Assembly: GCA_903857265.1 (NCBI GenBank)
Contig: CAIODZ010000023.1
Coordinates: 1-47,740 of the forward strand
From: an uncultured Phycisphaerales bacterium
GTDB lineage: Bacteria; Planctomycetota; Phycisphaerae; Sedimentisphaerales; Anaerobacaceae
Reading direction: 5' to 3'
Length of the DNA stretch: 47,740 nt
In this document: positions 31,867 to 41,000 of the stretch, piece after piece
Layout: every line of letters begins with the position of its first letter
How positions within the stretch are numbered: position 1 is the stretch's first letter
The notes under the pieces: model-generated
The model's database searches: none
What the model was told of the DNA's origin: nothing
What the model saw: only the letters and a program-made list of their open reading frames with translations
Made by a program: the position numbers and the translations under genes

Positions 31867-33462
31867 TTAGTGCACGGACAACGGGCCTTTGTGAGGAGTT
31901 GTATTTTTCATCAAAAACACCAGTGGAATCATCAGCAGAAACATCCACCCAAAAACCCAGAAAACGTCGATATAGGCGAGCATCGCGGCCTGCTGCTGGA
32001 CAAAACCGTAAATTAATGTCTTCGCCTTTATTGTCGCGGTGGCAATGTCGGCCCCCTGCTGAACAAACATTGCCTGTATGTTCGCGAGATACTGCTGATA
32101 AACCGGCGCGGTTGCTGTAACGTGCTCGACCAATCTGCTCTGATGGAATTGCATTCGCTGGGCAAGCAGCGTTATGCTGATAGAGATGCCGAAGCTGCCG
32201 CCCAGATTTCTTGCGAGATTAATCAGTCCTGATGCGTTATCGGTATCCGCTTTTGCAACATAGTAATAGGCGACGGTATTAATTGGGATAAATAAAAACC
32301 CAAGTCCCATGGACATAACATTTCTTGCCCAGACGGCATTCGAATAGCTGATTTGCGTAGTGAAGCCCGCGGACATAAAAAGACCGATGGAGCCGAACAC
32401 CGAACCAAAGATAATGAGCCATTTCGCCTGAACCCTTGATATCAGAAGTCCAACTAATGGCATCGAAACCATTACAATAATCCCGCCCGGTGAAAGCACC
32501 ATTCCGCTGTCCATAGCGCTGTAACCCAGCAAACTCTGCAAAAACAACGGCAGTAACGCCGTGCTGCCGTATAATATAAATCCGAGAACAAACATAAAAA
32601 AAACGCTGATGGCGAAATTGCGGTCTTTGAGTATGGCCAGCTTGACAACAGGGTGTTCCTGGCGCAGTTCCCAGAAGACGGCTGAGATAAGGCATGCCGC
32701 GGCGATTACAGAAAGCATTACGATAAAATGGGAATTGAACCAGTCCTCGCGTTCACCTTTGTCTAAGAGAATCTGCAGAGCGCCAAGTCCGACAGCGATA
32801 AATCCCAGACCGACATAATCAATTGTGAAGTTCTGGCCAAGTTTTTTACGAACAAGATAGGGGGGGTTATGGACCAGCAGCGTCCCCAGAAATACAGCAA
32901 GCATACCAATAGGGACATTGATAAAGAACACCCATCGCCAGTTGTAGTTATCTGTAATCCAGCCGCCAAGAGTAGGCCCGATTACCGGGGCGACGACGAC
33001 ACATACCCCGAACAATGCCATTGCCATTCCGCGTTTTTCTTTCGGGAAACTTTCAATCAATATGGATTGCGCAATTGGCTGAAGCGCGCCCCCGCCAGCC
33101 CCCTGCAAAATTCGGTAAAATACCAGAAGCTCTATATTCGGAGCCAGCCCGCACAAAAATGATGCCGAGGTAAAAAGTATGACGCAGGCGAGATAGAATT
33201 GTTTGCGGCCGAACAGCGACGAGAACCATCCGCCAAGCGGCAAAACAATAGCGTTTGAAACAAGGTATGAAGTTAAAACCCAGGTGCTTTCGTCGGCTGA
33301 TGCGGAAAGATTGCCTGCAATATGAGGCAACGCCACGTTGGTTATGGTGGTATCGAGCACCTCCATAAACGGAGCAATCATCACCGCCCCCGCAAGCACC
33401 CACGGGTGATGCGGCAGCTCATATTCGGTTAAATCAGGCAGTTTTTCCGGCGTGTCGCTCAT
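31867..33462 (-). CDS. emrB: DHA2-family MFS drug efflux transporter (EmrB-like)
   Basis: Inner-membrane proton-driven exporter of 531 residues with about 14 helices. Signatures: PFMEVLDTTITNVALPHIAG in helix 1 (motif D1 of the DHA2 family), WVLTSYLVSNAIVLPLGGW, GRKQFYLACVILF (loop 2-3, motif A region), RILQGAGGGALQPIAQSIL (motif B) and GPTLGGWITDNYNWRWVFFINVPIG (motif C; quoted here as the recognised block in two parts: GPTLGGWITD, WRWVFFINVPIG). It is the last gene of the four-gene efflux operon; its ATG overlaps the stop of the EmrA-like gene by four bases. With EmrA-like and TolC-like partners it should form a tripartite pump across both membranes. The substrate is unknown. Confidence 0.93.
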   Translation of the reverse strand: MSDTPEKLPDLTEYELPHHPWVLAGAVMIAPFMEVLDTTITNVALPHIAGNLSASADESTWVLTSYLVSNAIVLPLGGWFSSLFGRKQFYLACVILFTSASFLCGLAPNIELLVFYRILQGAGGGALQPIAQSILIESFPKEKRGMAMALFGVCVVVAPVIGPTLGGWITDNYNWRWVFFINVPIGMLAVFLGTLLVHNPPYLVRKKLGQNFTIDYVGLGFIAVGLGALQILLDKGEREDWFNSHFIVMLSVIAAACLISAVFWELRQEHPVVKLAILKDRNFAISVFFMFVLGFILYGSTALLPLFLQSLLGYSAMDSGMVLSPGGIIVMVSMPLVGLLISRVQAKWLIIFGSVFGSIGLFMSAGFTTQISYSNAVWARNVMSMGLGFLFIPINTVAYYYVAKADTDNASGLINLARNLGGSFGISISITLLAQRMQFHQSRLVEHVTATAPVYQQYLANIQAMFVQQGADIATATIKAKTLIYGFVQQQAAMLAYIDVFWVFGWMFLLMIPLVFLMKNTTPHKGPLSVH

Positions 33463-34421
33463 TTAACTTTTACCACAGGTATTACGGACATTCCGGGAGA
33501 GAGCGCCTTTATATTATTGGGGTCTTCATCGAAAACAATTTTAACAGGCACTCTCTGAACAACCTTGATGTAATTGCCTGTTGCGTTTTCGGGAGGCAGC
33601 AAGCTGAATACCGAGCCGGTGCCCGCCTGGATACTGTCAATGTGCCCTTTGAAAGTTTTGCCGGAATAAGCATCGACCTTGATAGCTGCCTGCTGGCCCG
33701 GCCTCATATGCTTCAACTGTGTTTCCTTGAAGTTGGCGACCACCCATATTTCCGGCGGGACAATCGCCAGCAGGGGTTGCCCCGTGCTTATGTGCTCGCC
33801 CTGCTCAACCGATTTTTTTGTAACTAAGCCCGCCTGAGGAGCGATTATCTTCGTGTATGAAAGATTCAGTTCCGCCTGCTCGACCGCGGCTTTCGCCTGG
33901 GCTGCTCTTGCATGGTCGCCGGCAATCTGGCTGTTGGCAGATTCGAGCTGTGCCTGCGCCGAACGCGCAGCCGCCGAGGCGTTGTCCAGCTGCTGCTGTG
34001 TGATTCCTGCGTTGGCATCAAATAACTGTTTATACCTGTTATAGTCTTTTTCGGACCTGCTCGCCTCCACCGAGGCCACATTCGCCTTGGCCATGCTTTG
34101 TTTTTCTGTCGCCTGTGCTGTCAAGAGATTGGCGTTGGCCATATCAAGATCAACCTGGAAATCTCGCGGGTCAAGCTCGACAAGAATATCGCCCTGCCCA
34201 ACGGACTGGTTGTCGTTGGCAAGCACTTTATCGACGTAGCCCGATACGCGTGCGCTTACCGAAACGATGTGCCCGGTTATGAACGCGTCATCGGTTGATT
34301 CACGTGACATCGCCCGGACGATATAAATTCCCACACATATCAATACGGCTATGCCCGCTATTATCCCGATTGAAGTTATTCGTTCCCAGCCGCCTCTGAT
34401 TGCTTTTTTGATAATACTCAT
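33459..34421 (-). CDS. emrA: HlyD/EmrA-type membrane fusion protein
   Basis: Periplasmic adaptor that links the MFS pump to the outer-membrane channel. The 320 residues have one N-terminal membrane anchor (about 14-34, IGIIAGIAVLICVGIYIV), a biotinyl-lipoyl half (VSARVSGYVDKVLANDNQSV), a long alpha-helical hairpin (about 85-190, alanine- and glutamine-rich), the second lipoyl half (TKIIAPQAGLVTKKSVEQGE) and a beta-barrel domain ending VPVKIVFDED. Length and layout match EmrA rather than the RND-type adaptors. Both junctions are ATGA overlaps, giving tight translational coupling with the TolC-like gene before and the transporter after it. Confidence 0.92.
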   Translation of the reverse strand: MSIIKKAIRGGWERITSIGIIAGIAVLICVGIYIVRAMSRESTDDAFITGHIVSVSARVSGYVDKVLANDNQSVGQGDILVELDPRDFQVDLDMANANLLTAQATEKQSMAKANVASVEASRSEKDYNRYKQLFDANAGITQQQLDNASAAARSAQAQLESANSQIAGDHARAAQAKAAVEQAELNLSYTKIIAPQAGLVTKKSVEQGEHISTGQPLLAIVPPEIWVVANFKETQLKHMRPGQQAAIKVDAYSGKTFKGHIDSIQAGTGSVFSLLPPENATGNYIKVVQRVPVKIVFDEDPNNIKALSPGMSVIPVVKVK

Positions 34422-35890
34422 TTTGCCTTTTGCTCCATTTGAACGTTATTTGTGTCCGACACCGGTTGCGTCATCTTTGAGGGTTCTAAACGCGCAAGTG
34501 TCCCCATTGCCTTGTTCAGGTCGAGTTTGGCGACCAGGTGAGAATAAATCGCCTGGTAATAGTTCGCCTTGGCCGTCGTGAGGGCCGTCTGGGCGTCAAC
34601 CACCTCAATCTGTGTATTTGTGCCTTCTCTGTAACCTGTCTCAACCAGCCGCAACCCCTCTTCCGCGCGGGAAAGATTGAGTTTTTGCGAATCAACGAAT
34701 TCGGCGGCGTCCTCTATGCTGAGGGTCGCCTTTGTCAATTCAAACAACGCTGTTTCCTCGGTATCGACCAGGTCAATCTGCGATTGTTTGAGCCGGGCCT
34801 TTTGCGAAATGACGCCGCCCTCGCGTGCGAAGCCGTCGAAGAGCGACAAAGACGCCGTAAGCCCGTAGTTCCACCCACTGTCCCATCCGAGTTGCATCGG
34901 GTCGTGAGAATTCGGCTTTGTCCAGTAATCCTTGTAATAAGCGCTTACCATCGGGTAATAAGTGCTTCGCGCGATTGTAAGCAGTTCCTTCTGCTGTCTT
35001 ATATCAAGCTCCCTGCCGAACAGGTCGGGCCGGTTTCGATACGCTGCCGCTACCGCCTGCTCCATCGTGATACTAAAAGGAGAATAAACAAGCCCGTCGC
35101 CAAGAGAAAATTCGCTGTCCTGCGAGACGCCCATTATTTTGACAAGGTTCGCCCTGGAGATATTGATGGCGTTTCGTTGCTTAATATACTGTGCTGTGAA
35201 ATTCGACAGCTCAACCTCCGCACGCAGAACGTCATAATTGGAAGCGACGCCGACGTTATGCTTTTGATTTACGTCATCCAGATGCGCCTTTGCGGATTTC
35301 ACCGCGTCCTCGCTTATTGCGTAAAGGTGCTGGTCCAAAAGAACGGTATAATAACCGAGTTGCGCCGCGTAAACTGTTTCCTGTACAGCAGTTCGCACGG
35401 CCTGGTCTGCCATAAGCGCCCCAAGACGCCCAGCGTTAATTCTGGCGGGAATCGCCCCTCCCGCGAATATCGGCTGCGTAACCGTCAGCGCCGCCGAGTA
35501 ATTATCCAGCGCGCCCATTGTTATGCTTTGGCCGCCGAAGGTGAAAGATTGTCTTTCGTCAATACGTTCATAACCGCCCGAAATTGCCGCCGTCGGCAGT
35601 ATCGCGGAATACGAACCAAGCTCGCCGCCCCGCGCCACTTCCCTTTCCTCAAGCGTTTTCAAAAGCGTTTTGTTGTTCGCCAGCGTAAGTTTCAGGCAAT
35701 CGTCGAGAGTTAGTTTTCCCGAAATTACCGTCTGGGTCTGCTTCTCGACCTGTTTGCGGCCTTCCCACTGTTTATACGCCGATTCCCGTGACAGCGTCGC
35801 TTCGTTAGTGAACTCTTCTTTGCTGACGCACCCGGTAAACAAAATCGCGGATAGTATTAGGCACAGGATTAGGTTGTTTGCCAGTTTCAT
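34418..35890 (-). CDS. TolC-family outer-membrane efflux lipoprotein
   Basis: Outer-membrane channel component of 490 residues. It begins with a lipoprotein signal (ILCLILSAILFTGC, lipid Cys21), as in the OprM/NodT branch. Two internally related halves follow, each with the OEP pattern: LTLDDCLKLTLANNKTLL near residue 60 and FSITMEQAVAAAYRNRPDLF near residue 265, plus the coiled-coil tips RLVETGYREGTNTQIEVVDAQ (quoted in part as GYREGTNTQIEVVDAQTAL). This gives a complete channel subunit. It overlaps the regulator gene upstream and the adaptor gene downstream by four bases each. It forms the exit duct of the EmrAB-like pump. Confidence 0.92.
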   Translation of the reverse strand: MKLANNLILCLILSAILFTGCVSKEEFTNEATLSRESAYKQWEGRKQVEKQTQTVISGKLTLDDCLKLTLANNKTLLKTLEEREVARGGELGSYSAILPTAAISGGYERIDERQSFTFGGQSITMGALDNYSAALTVTQPIFAGGAIPARINAGRLGALMADQAVRTAVQETVYAAQLGYYTVLLDQHLYAISEDAVKSAKAHLDDVNQKHNVGVASNYDVLRAEVELSNFTAQYIKQRNAINISRANLVKIMGVSQDSEFSLGDGLVYSPFSITMEQAVAAAYRNRPDLFGRELDIRQQKELLTIARSTYYPMVSAYYKDYWTKPNSHDPMQLGWDSGWNYGLTASLSLFDGFAREGGVISQKARLKQSQIDLVDTEETALFELTKATLSIEDAAEFVDSQKLNLSRAEEGLRLVETGYREGTNTQIEVVDAQTALTTAKANYYQAIYSHLVAKLDLNKAMGTLARLEPSKMTQPVSDTNNVQMEQKAK

Positions 35891-36555
35891 TCCTTGTCCC
35901 CTTTGGCATAAGCCCTGATTCCGGCTGCTGAGAATTTGACTATATGGTTTATCGACTCATCGATATTAATCGATGTGATTGAATGACCTTGCGCCCCTTC
36001 AAACAAAACCTTGACCTGCATAATGTGAACCAGTTGGCCGGTTAGTGAAAGAACGCACATCAGGGTATCGTGTTTATTTATGTTCGGACAAACAACAGCA
36101 ATCGCTTCTTCCATTGCGGCTATTGACGGGGCTGCCAGCTCATCGAGAAACATATTTCTGGGCAGCCGCTGCTCCGCCATTTCCCGAAAGAAAAGCTGCA
36201 TAAATCGCTGACTTTGCTGCGGGTCTGCGAACGGCTTGAGAAAATCAACCGAGTATGCGTAAAGCAATTTTTCGAGTGTTAGTTTGGTCTTATCGCTCAT
36301 AACGGTCTCGATGGCGTTAAGCCGGCTCTCATTCATCTCACGAAGACGCAATCGGAATAGCTCTTCGTAAAGTTCGCGTTTGTCGCCGTAAAAGTAATTT
36401 ATGGATGCGGGACCACGTCTTGCCTTTGTGGTGATATCTCGAATAGTGGTTCCGTCAAAACCATTTTGGGCGAACATCTCTTCCGCGGCTTCCAGCAGCC
36501 GCTTTCGTGTTATTCGGGCCTCTTTTGTCAGGTTTTTGTCATCTAAACTATTCAT
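35887..36555 (-). CDS. TetR-family repressor of the efflux operon (CecR-like)
   Basis: A 222-residue regulator with an N-terminal TetR helix-turn-helix (RLLEAAEEMFAQNGFDGTTI, then RDITTKARRGPASINYFYGDKRELYEE; residues about 18-65) and a larger C-terminal ligand domain resembling that of CecR/YbiH (DUF1956: RFMQLFFREMAEQ and a helix of the type LTGQLVHIMQ). AAGGAGA lies just before the ATG. It is the first gene of the operon, overlapping the TolC-like gene by four bases, so regulator and pump are made together and negative feedback is likely. The promoter region holds a near-perfect palindrome that is the probable binding site. Confidence 0.9.
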   Translation of the reverse strand: MNSLDDKNLTKEARITRKRLLEAAEEMFAQNGFDGTTIRDITTKARRGPASINYFYGDKRELYEELFRLRLREMNESRLNAIETVMSDKTKLTLEKLLYAYSVDFLKPFADPQQSQRFMQLFFREMAEQRLPRNMFLDELAAPSIAAMEEAIAVVCPNINKHDTLMCVLSLTGQLVHIMQVKVLFEGAQGHSITSINIDESINHIVKFSAAGIRAYAKGDKE

Positions 36556-36600
36556 ACTTATCTCCTTGAATCGGGCGTTTTAACCGCTTGTATAACGCGC

Positions 36601-36651
36601 TTGTTTCATATAAAGTATAAAACATTTGTATCATACAGTTGTATGAAACAA
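36601..36651. promoter_or_regulatory. TetR operator palindrome and efflux operon promoter
   Basis: TTGTATCATAC (36626-36636), AGTT, GTATGAAACAA (36641-36651) form a palindrome with ten of eleven arm bases paired. A third half-site, TTGTTTCATA (36601-36610), repeats the right arm inverted. A minus-strand -10 candidate TATACT lies between them (36619-36614), so a bound repressor would cover the -35 region and the start site. Confidence 0.75.
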
Positions 36652-36929
36652 TTGTTTTGGACACTCGGTTAATGATACAAAAGGCAAATAATCGCATTAT
36701 TAAAGTTATAATAAGGTTTCAATATGGCTCGCTTGGCAAACAGAAGGGGCAAAAACATGCCATTTTTCTTCAAAAAATTGGCCTATTTTGGGCTTAAAAT
36801 TGAGTGGTTTTAGGGCAGAAAACAAGGCGTATTTACAGATGTAAAGAACAGGGTCTGTCCAAAGTCGGATGCGGCGATTATAATGGCTGGCGAATTGCAA
36901 ATAGACATAATCAGCCAGTGAGGTAGACG
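36652..36929 (+). other. gap with possible promoter and leader of the pseudopilin gene
   Basis: TATAAT at 36707-36712 is a possible -10 with a poor -35. A leader of about 210 bases would follow, with small hairpins (ACAGA/TCTGT at about 36835-36858). GAGGT lies before the ATG at 36930. A minus-strand short frame in this gap has no ribosome site, and I do not call it a gene. Confidence 0.3.
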
Positions 36930-37670
36930 ATGAGACGATGGTTTGTTGTCCCGCGAAACGCCTTCACGTTAGTCGAGCTTTTAGTCGTGATATCTATCAT
37001 AGCGCTCCTGATGGGGGTGCTTTTGCCCGCGCTGACCGCGGCAAGAAAGCAGGGACAGGCAACTGTGTGCAGGAGTAATCTACGCCAGATAGGAATCGCG
37101 TTGAATTTCTATGCGGAAGCATGGAACTGGTTCGTTCCACGTGGAACCGGTTCATCAGGCAATACCTGGTTCCAGCAGGTAATGCCTTACCTCGGCGGAC
37201 GTCAGAAGATGGTGGACTTCAGGGACGTCAAAATATATCGCTGCCCGGGCTATCCAAACAAGAATCAGCCAATTTGTTATGTGGTTAACGGCTGGAGGTT
37301 TACGAGTCCGAGCGATACGACCGGGACAACGATAGAAGAGCCGACAAGAATATTCGGGCTTAAAAAGTTAGACACCAAAATTTATATGGCCGACAGCGAA
37401 GACGGGGCCTGGAGAGAAATAGTCATCGATCCTAACCACGCAAGTTGGTTCGAAAATGACGTGTGGAGCACCAATCACCTGGCGAGTAATGTAAGTGCGA
37501 CACAGACCGAATCAAACGGCAGGCGCGTTGCGAGGATCCGGCACAGTCAGGGCAAGACCAGGCCGGGATGTCACTATCTGTTTCTTGACTGGCACGTCGA
37601 ATGGATGACGCCGGGTGATGAAATAAAAGACGTCAAAGAACTGATTAAGAAGTGGAATTACGACTTTTGA
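36930..37670 (+). CDS. type II secretion pseudopilin-like protein
   Basis: A 246-residue protein with the prepilin head MRRWFVVPRNAFTLVELLVV and a hydrophobic helix to about residue 35, cleaved before the Phe in AFTLVELL. The next segment TAARKQGQATVCRSNLRQIGIALNFYAE is the amphipathic continuation common to Planctomycetota pseudopilins (quoted in part: VCRSNLRQIGIALNFYAE). The soluble domain has cysteines in YRCPGYPNKNQPICY and ends in GCHYLFLDWHVEW, a variant of the H-x9-DG ending. It stands alone between the efflux operon and the trans-sulfuration gene, without other secretion genes. It is unlike the pseudopilin at 23875 in its soluble part, so it is not a recent duplicate. Confidence 0.85.
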   Translation: MRRWFVVPRNAFTLVELLVVISIIALLMGVLLPALTAARKQGQATVCRSNLRQIGIALNFYAEAWNWFVPRGTGSSGNTWFQQVMPYLGGRQKMVDFRDVKIYRCPGYPNKNQPICYVVNGWRFTSPSDTTGTTIEEPTRIFGLKKLDTKIYMADSEDGAWREIVIDPNHASWFENDVWSTNHLASNVSATQTESNGRRVARIRHSQGKTRPGCHYLFLDWHVEWMTPGDEIKDVKELIKKWNYDF

Positions 37671-37699
37671 ATCAGCTAATCACGATGGCCGCAATTCGA

Positions 37700-38908
37700 T
37701 CAGGATTTGCGCAACGCCCCGTCGAGGTCGGCGATTAGGTCGTCAGTGTCCTCAATGCCCACGGCAAATCGGAACAGCGTGTCGGTAATTCCCAGTTTGT
37801 AGCGTTCCTTTCGGCTGTAGTCATAATAACTCACAAGTGCGGGATGGGTAATCAGCGATTCCACGCCGCCCAGCGATGGCCCGATGTTAATCAGTTTCAG
37901 CCGGTCGAGCAGCCGTTTGGAGTCGACAAGAGTCCCTTTTATCTCGAACGAAACTACGCCGCCGCCGCCCTGCATCTGCTGTGTTGCGACCTCATAGTGC
38001 TGGTGACTTGGCAGGAAGGGATAATAAACGCGCCTTATCGCAGGATGAGCTTCGAGCCATTCAGCAATTCGCAACGCGGACTCGTTTTGATAGCGGATGC
38101 GAAGCGGGAACGTCTTTAATCCGCGCAAAAGCATATAGCAGCAGTGCGGGTCGATAGTGCCTCCCATTGATTTGTGCAAATCGCGGATTTTTTCTACCAG
38201 TTCCTGTCTGCCCAAAACCGCGCCGGCCAGAATATCGTTATGGCCCGCTAAATACTTGGTGCAGCTTTGCAGGACGAGGTCCATACCGAACTCGATGGGC
38301 CTCTGGTTGTAAGGCGTCGCAAAAGTCGAGTCGATAAGCGTCAGGATTTTGTGCTTGTCGGCGATTTTCTTGATTTTCACAAGGTCAAAAATGTTCAGAT
38401 ACGGATTAGTGGGCGATTCGGAGAAAATGAAGCGGGTGTTTTTTCTGATTGCCTTGTCGATAAAGTCATAGCTGCCGAATGGAACAATCGTGCAGTCAAT
38501 CGCGAACTGTTTTAGATATGACTGGCAGAACTCCAGCGTCTTTTTATAGCTGTCGTCGGTAATGACGATATGGTCGCCTGAATGTACAAGCGACAAAATG
38601 GTTGTGGTAATAGCGCTCATCCCCGATGAAAATACGACGCAGTCCTCTGCGCCTTCGAGGTCAGCCAATCGCTGCTCGGCGATTTTGGCGGTCGGGTTAC
38701 CGTATCTGCCATATTCGTAATGCGCCTTGCCCTTCTTGGTGTAATCCTCGATTGCCTTGCTGTTTTTGAAGGTAAATGTGGCGGTCTGGACAATCGGCGT
38801 CATCAGCGAGTCAGCGTATTTTTGTCTGGGTTCCCCCGCGTGTATAGCCCTTGTTGCCATCGACGCCCGGCTATGAAGTTTTTTCGCTTTTTTCGATACG
38901 TCAGCCAT
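37700..38908 (-). CDS. trans-sulfuration family PLP enzyme (cystathionine gamma-synthase/lyase-like)
   Basis: Cytosolic pyridoxal-phosphate enzyme of the Cys/Met metabolism family, 402 residues. Cofactor motifs: YEYGRYGNPT (64-73), FSSGMSAI (93-100), SESPTNPYLNIFD (163-175), Asp193 in LIDSTFATPYNQRP, and the Schiff-base Lys218 in QSCTKYLAGHNDI. The C-terminus has the usual IGPSLGGVESLITHPA. The family includes cystathionine gamma-synthase, cystathionine beta- and gamma-lyases, and O-acetylhomoserine sulfhydrylase; the length fits the synthases and lyases better than the longer sulfhydrylases, but the exact reaction is not settled by motifs. AAAGGGA precedes the ATG. No SAM riboswitch or other known leader was seen upstream. 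Confidence 0.9.
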   Translation of the reverse strand: MADVSKKAKKLHSRASMATRAIHAGEPRQKYADSLMTPIVQTATFTFKNSKAIEDYTKKGKAHYEYGRYGNPTAKIAEQRLADLEGAEDCVVFSSGMSAITTTILSLVHSGDHIVITDDSYKKTLEFCQSYLKQFAIDCTIVPFGSYDFIDKAIRKNTRFIFSESPTNPYLNIFDLVKIKKIADKHKILTLIDSTFATPYNQRPIEFGMDLVLQSCTKYLAGHNDILAGAVLGRQELVEKIRDLHKSMGGTIDPHCCYMLLRGLKTFPLRIRYQNESALRIAEWLEAHPAIRRVYYPFLPSHQHYEVATQQMQGGGGVVSFEIKGTLVDSKRLLDRLKLINIGPSLGGVESLITHPALVSYYDYSRKERYKLGITDTLFRFAVGIEDTDDLIADLDGALRKS

Positions 38909-38984
38909 ATTGTTTCCCTTTCGCAGTTCAGGATAACTTGTTTATCCGAAAATGGAGTCGGCTTCAAGTGATTTTTGGGCGGAC

Positions 38985-39032
38985 TTAGCTGTCGTAGATG
39001 CTGACTAAGCTGACAAAGAAAAGAAAAAACGC
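38985..39032 (-). pseudogene. fragment of a second sigma-factor C-terminal tail
   Basis: Minus-strand translation reads LFFVSLVSIYDS followed by a stop, against LFFVSLINIYS and stop at the end of the ECF sigma gene (41129). The DNA matches in CAAGCTGACAAAGAAAAG-like blocks (AAGCTGACAAAGAAAAG in both). It lies just beyond the ABC-F gene, in the same orientation as the intact gene upstream of it. Probably left by a duplication or replacement around the ABC-F gene. Only about 45 bases are alike. Confidence 0.55.
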
Positions 39033-39053
39033 GGACTCACGACCATTGTGCGG

Positions 39054-41000
39054 TTAACTTTTGCTTGTTTTCAGCTCGTATGCCCTGTAAAGCAGTTCGA
39101 GATATTGCTCTTTTTCTTTGACCTGGCTTTGCACCTGGGCGAGCATCTTGTAATCTTTATAAACCTTTTCCTCGCCGAAGCTTTCGTGCAGCTTTTTTAT
39201 AGTTGCCTCCGTCTCCTCAATTGCCTTCTCAATTTTTTCCGCCGGCCAGATATTAAATTGTTTCAGTTCAGGCGGGGTTGTCTTTCTCGGCTTATCCTGT
39301 TTTGGCCTTTTCGGCCTTGCTGCCTGCGGTATTGTTTCCCGTTCTAATGCCCTTTGCTCTAAGAGTTCGGCGTATCGGCTAAATGAGCCGGTTATAAACT
39401 CAAATCTGCCCGGCGCCGTTTTGCCAAGCTCATCTGCGCCGAACACAATAAGGCGCTTCGCTATCCTGTCGAGAAAAAACCTGTCGTGACTTACGGCTAT
39501 GATTGTCCCCGTGTAATCCTTAAGTGCGTTTTCGAGCGCCTCAATGCTCGGAATATCAAGGTGATTTGTCGGCTCATCGAGTATAAGAACCTCCGGTTCG
39601 GACAAAACCAGCTTGCAAAGCGCAAGCCTATTTCGCTCTCCGCCGCTAAGGTCCGCTACCTTCTTAAACACATCGTCTTTGACAAACAGAAATGCCCCGA
39701 GTCGTTTGCGCACCTGTTCGGGCAGCATTTCAGGAATGACCAAAGCCGCCTCTTCAAGCACGGTATTTTCCGGATTCAGCTCCGCCCCTGCCTGGTCAAG
39801 ATAGCCGACGGAAAGGGTCTTCCTAAGCTCGATTGTTCCGGAGGTCGGCTCGATTTGCCCAAGGGCAAGTTTCAGCAGCGTTGTTTTGCCCATTCCGTTC
39901 GGACCGATGATGCCTGTCCGCTGACCGGTCATAAGTTCGAAACTCATATTTTCAAACAGCGTTAGATTGCCAAAACTCTTCGTAAGATTTTTGCATTCCA
40001 CCACCGTGCCCGCCCGCTTGCCTTTGTTTTCCACCTCGGCAAATTTAAAACTAAGCTCTCGTGTGCGCTTCGATTTTTCGAGAAAGTCAGGATTGTTTTT
40101 GAGAAGGTTATCAAGCCGCGTTTGCCTGCCCTGCGCGACTTTTTTCGTCCCCTTGCGGTTTATGTTGCGCACAATAAAATCGCGGGTTTTTTCGACGAAC
40201 TCCAGCCGCTGTTCGTACTGACGCCCCAGTTCAAGGTCGCGTTTTTCCTTTTCCATCCTGTAACTGCTGTAATTGCCTGTGTAAACGTCCGCCTTGCGGT
40301 CCCTGATTTCCACAATTTTACAGACCAACCTGTCTAAAAGAAACCTGTCGTGGCTGACAATCAGCGCGGCGCCACCGTAGTTTTTTAAGAATTTTTCAAG
40401 CCACAGGGTCGCGTCCCAGTCGAGATGGTTTGTCGGCTCATCTAAGAGCAGCAGGTTCGCGTCCGCCAGCAGGACTTTCGCAAGTCCCAGCCGCGACAAT
40501 TGTCCCCCGCTAAGCTGCGTTGTTTTCAATGAATAATGTTTTTCCTCAAGACCCAGCCCCGCGGCGATTTCTTTTATTTTCGTTTCATACCTGTAGCCGC
40601 CTATAATTTCAAATTCGCTGCTCAGCCGGCCGTATTGCTGCATTGCGGATTTTAATTCGCCGCCGGAAAGTCCGCTCAATGTCTCCGCCAAGTCGTGCAG
40701 CTTTTTTTGCAGGTCGAGTATTTCCTGTGCGCTGGTGTGCAGTTCCTCAAGAACGGCTTTTTCACCGCCAAAAACCGGCTCCTGAGGCAGGTATCCCATT
40801 CGCAAGGCCTTTCTTTGATGAATCTGGCCTGCATCCGGGGCCAGTTCACCGAGAATCATTTTCAGCAGCGTGGTTTTTCCGCACCCGTTGCTCCCGACAA
40901 GCCCAACCTTCTCTGCGGGGTATATTTTCAAATCGAGCCGGTCAAAAATCGATTGCGCCCCGAATGATATATGTATGTCCTTTAACGTTACTATCGGCAT
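39054..41000 (-). CDS. ABC-F family ATPase (Uup/EttA-like)
   Basis: Soluble protein of 648 residues with two ABC ATPase domains and no membrane part. Domain 1: Walker A GSNGCGKTT (36-44), signature LSGGQLSRLGLAKVLL, Walker B LLLLDEPTNHLDW. Domain 2: Walker A GPNGMGKTT (about 367-375), signature LSGGERNRLALCKLVL, Walker B VLILDEPTNHLD. A linker of charged helices joins them, and a C-terminal K/E-rich coiled coil (about 560-648, KIEKAIEETEATIKKLHESF) resembles that of Uup. ABC-F proteins act on ribosomes, clearing stalled translation or giving antibiotic resistance; Uup also affects DNA. Which applies here is open. The sigma-factor gene lies upstream, 128 bases away. Confidence 0.94.
   Translation of the reverse strand: MPIVTLKDIHISFGAQSIFDRLDLKIYPAEKVGLVGSNGCGKTTLLKMILGELAPDAGQIHQRKALRMGYLPQEPVFGGEKAVLEELHTSAQEILDLQKKLHDLAETLSGLSGGELKSAMQQYGRLSSEFEIIGGYRYETKIKEIAAGLGLEEKHYSLKTTQLSGGQLSRLGLAKVLLADANLLLLDEPTNHLDWDATLWLEKFLKNYGGAALIVSHDRFLLDRLVCKIVEIRDRKADVYTGNYSSYRMEKEKRDLELGRQYEQRLEFVEKTRDFIVRNINRKGTKKVAQGRQTRLDNLLKNNPDFLEKSKRTRELSFKFAEVENKGKRAGTVVECKNLTKSFGNLTLFENMSFELMTGQRTGIIGPNGMGKTTLLKLALGQIEPTSGTIELRKTLSVGYLDQAGAELNPENTVLEEAALVIPEMLPEQVRKRLGAFLFVKDDVFKKVADLSGGERNRLALCKLVLSEPEVLILDEPTNHLDIPSIEALENALKDYTGTIIAVSHDRFFLDRIAKRLIVFGADELGKTAPGRFEFITGSFSRYAELLEQRALERETIPQAARPKRPKQDKPRKTTPPELKQFNIWPAEKIEKAIEETEATIKKLHESFGEEKVYKDYKMLAQVQSQVKEKEQYLELLYRAYELKTSKS

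Noticed and set aside
34538..35713. 391-codon plus-strand frame opposite the TolC-like gene
   Set aside because: It is antisense to a well-supported outer-membrane protein gene, has no ribosome site and no recognisable domain; long antisense frames are common in codon-biased genes.
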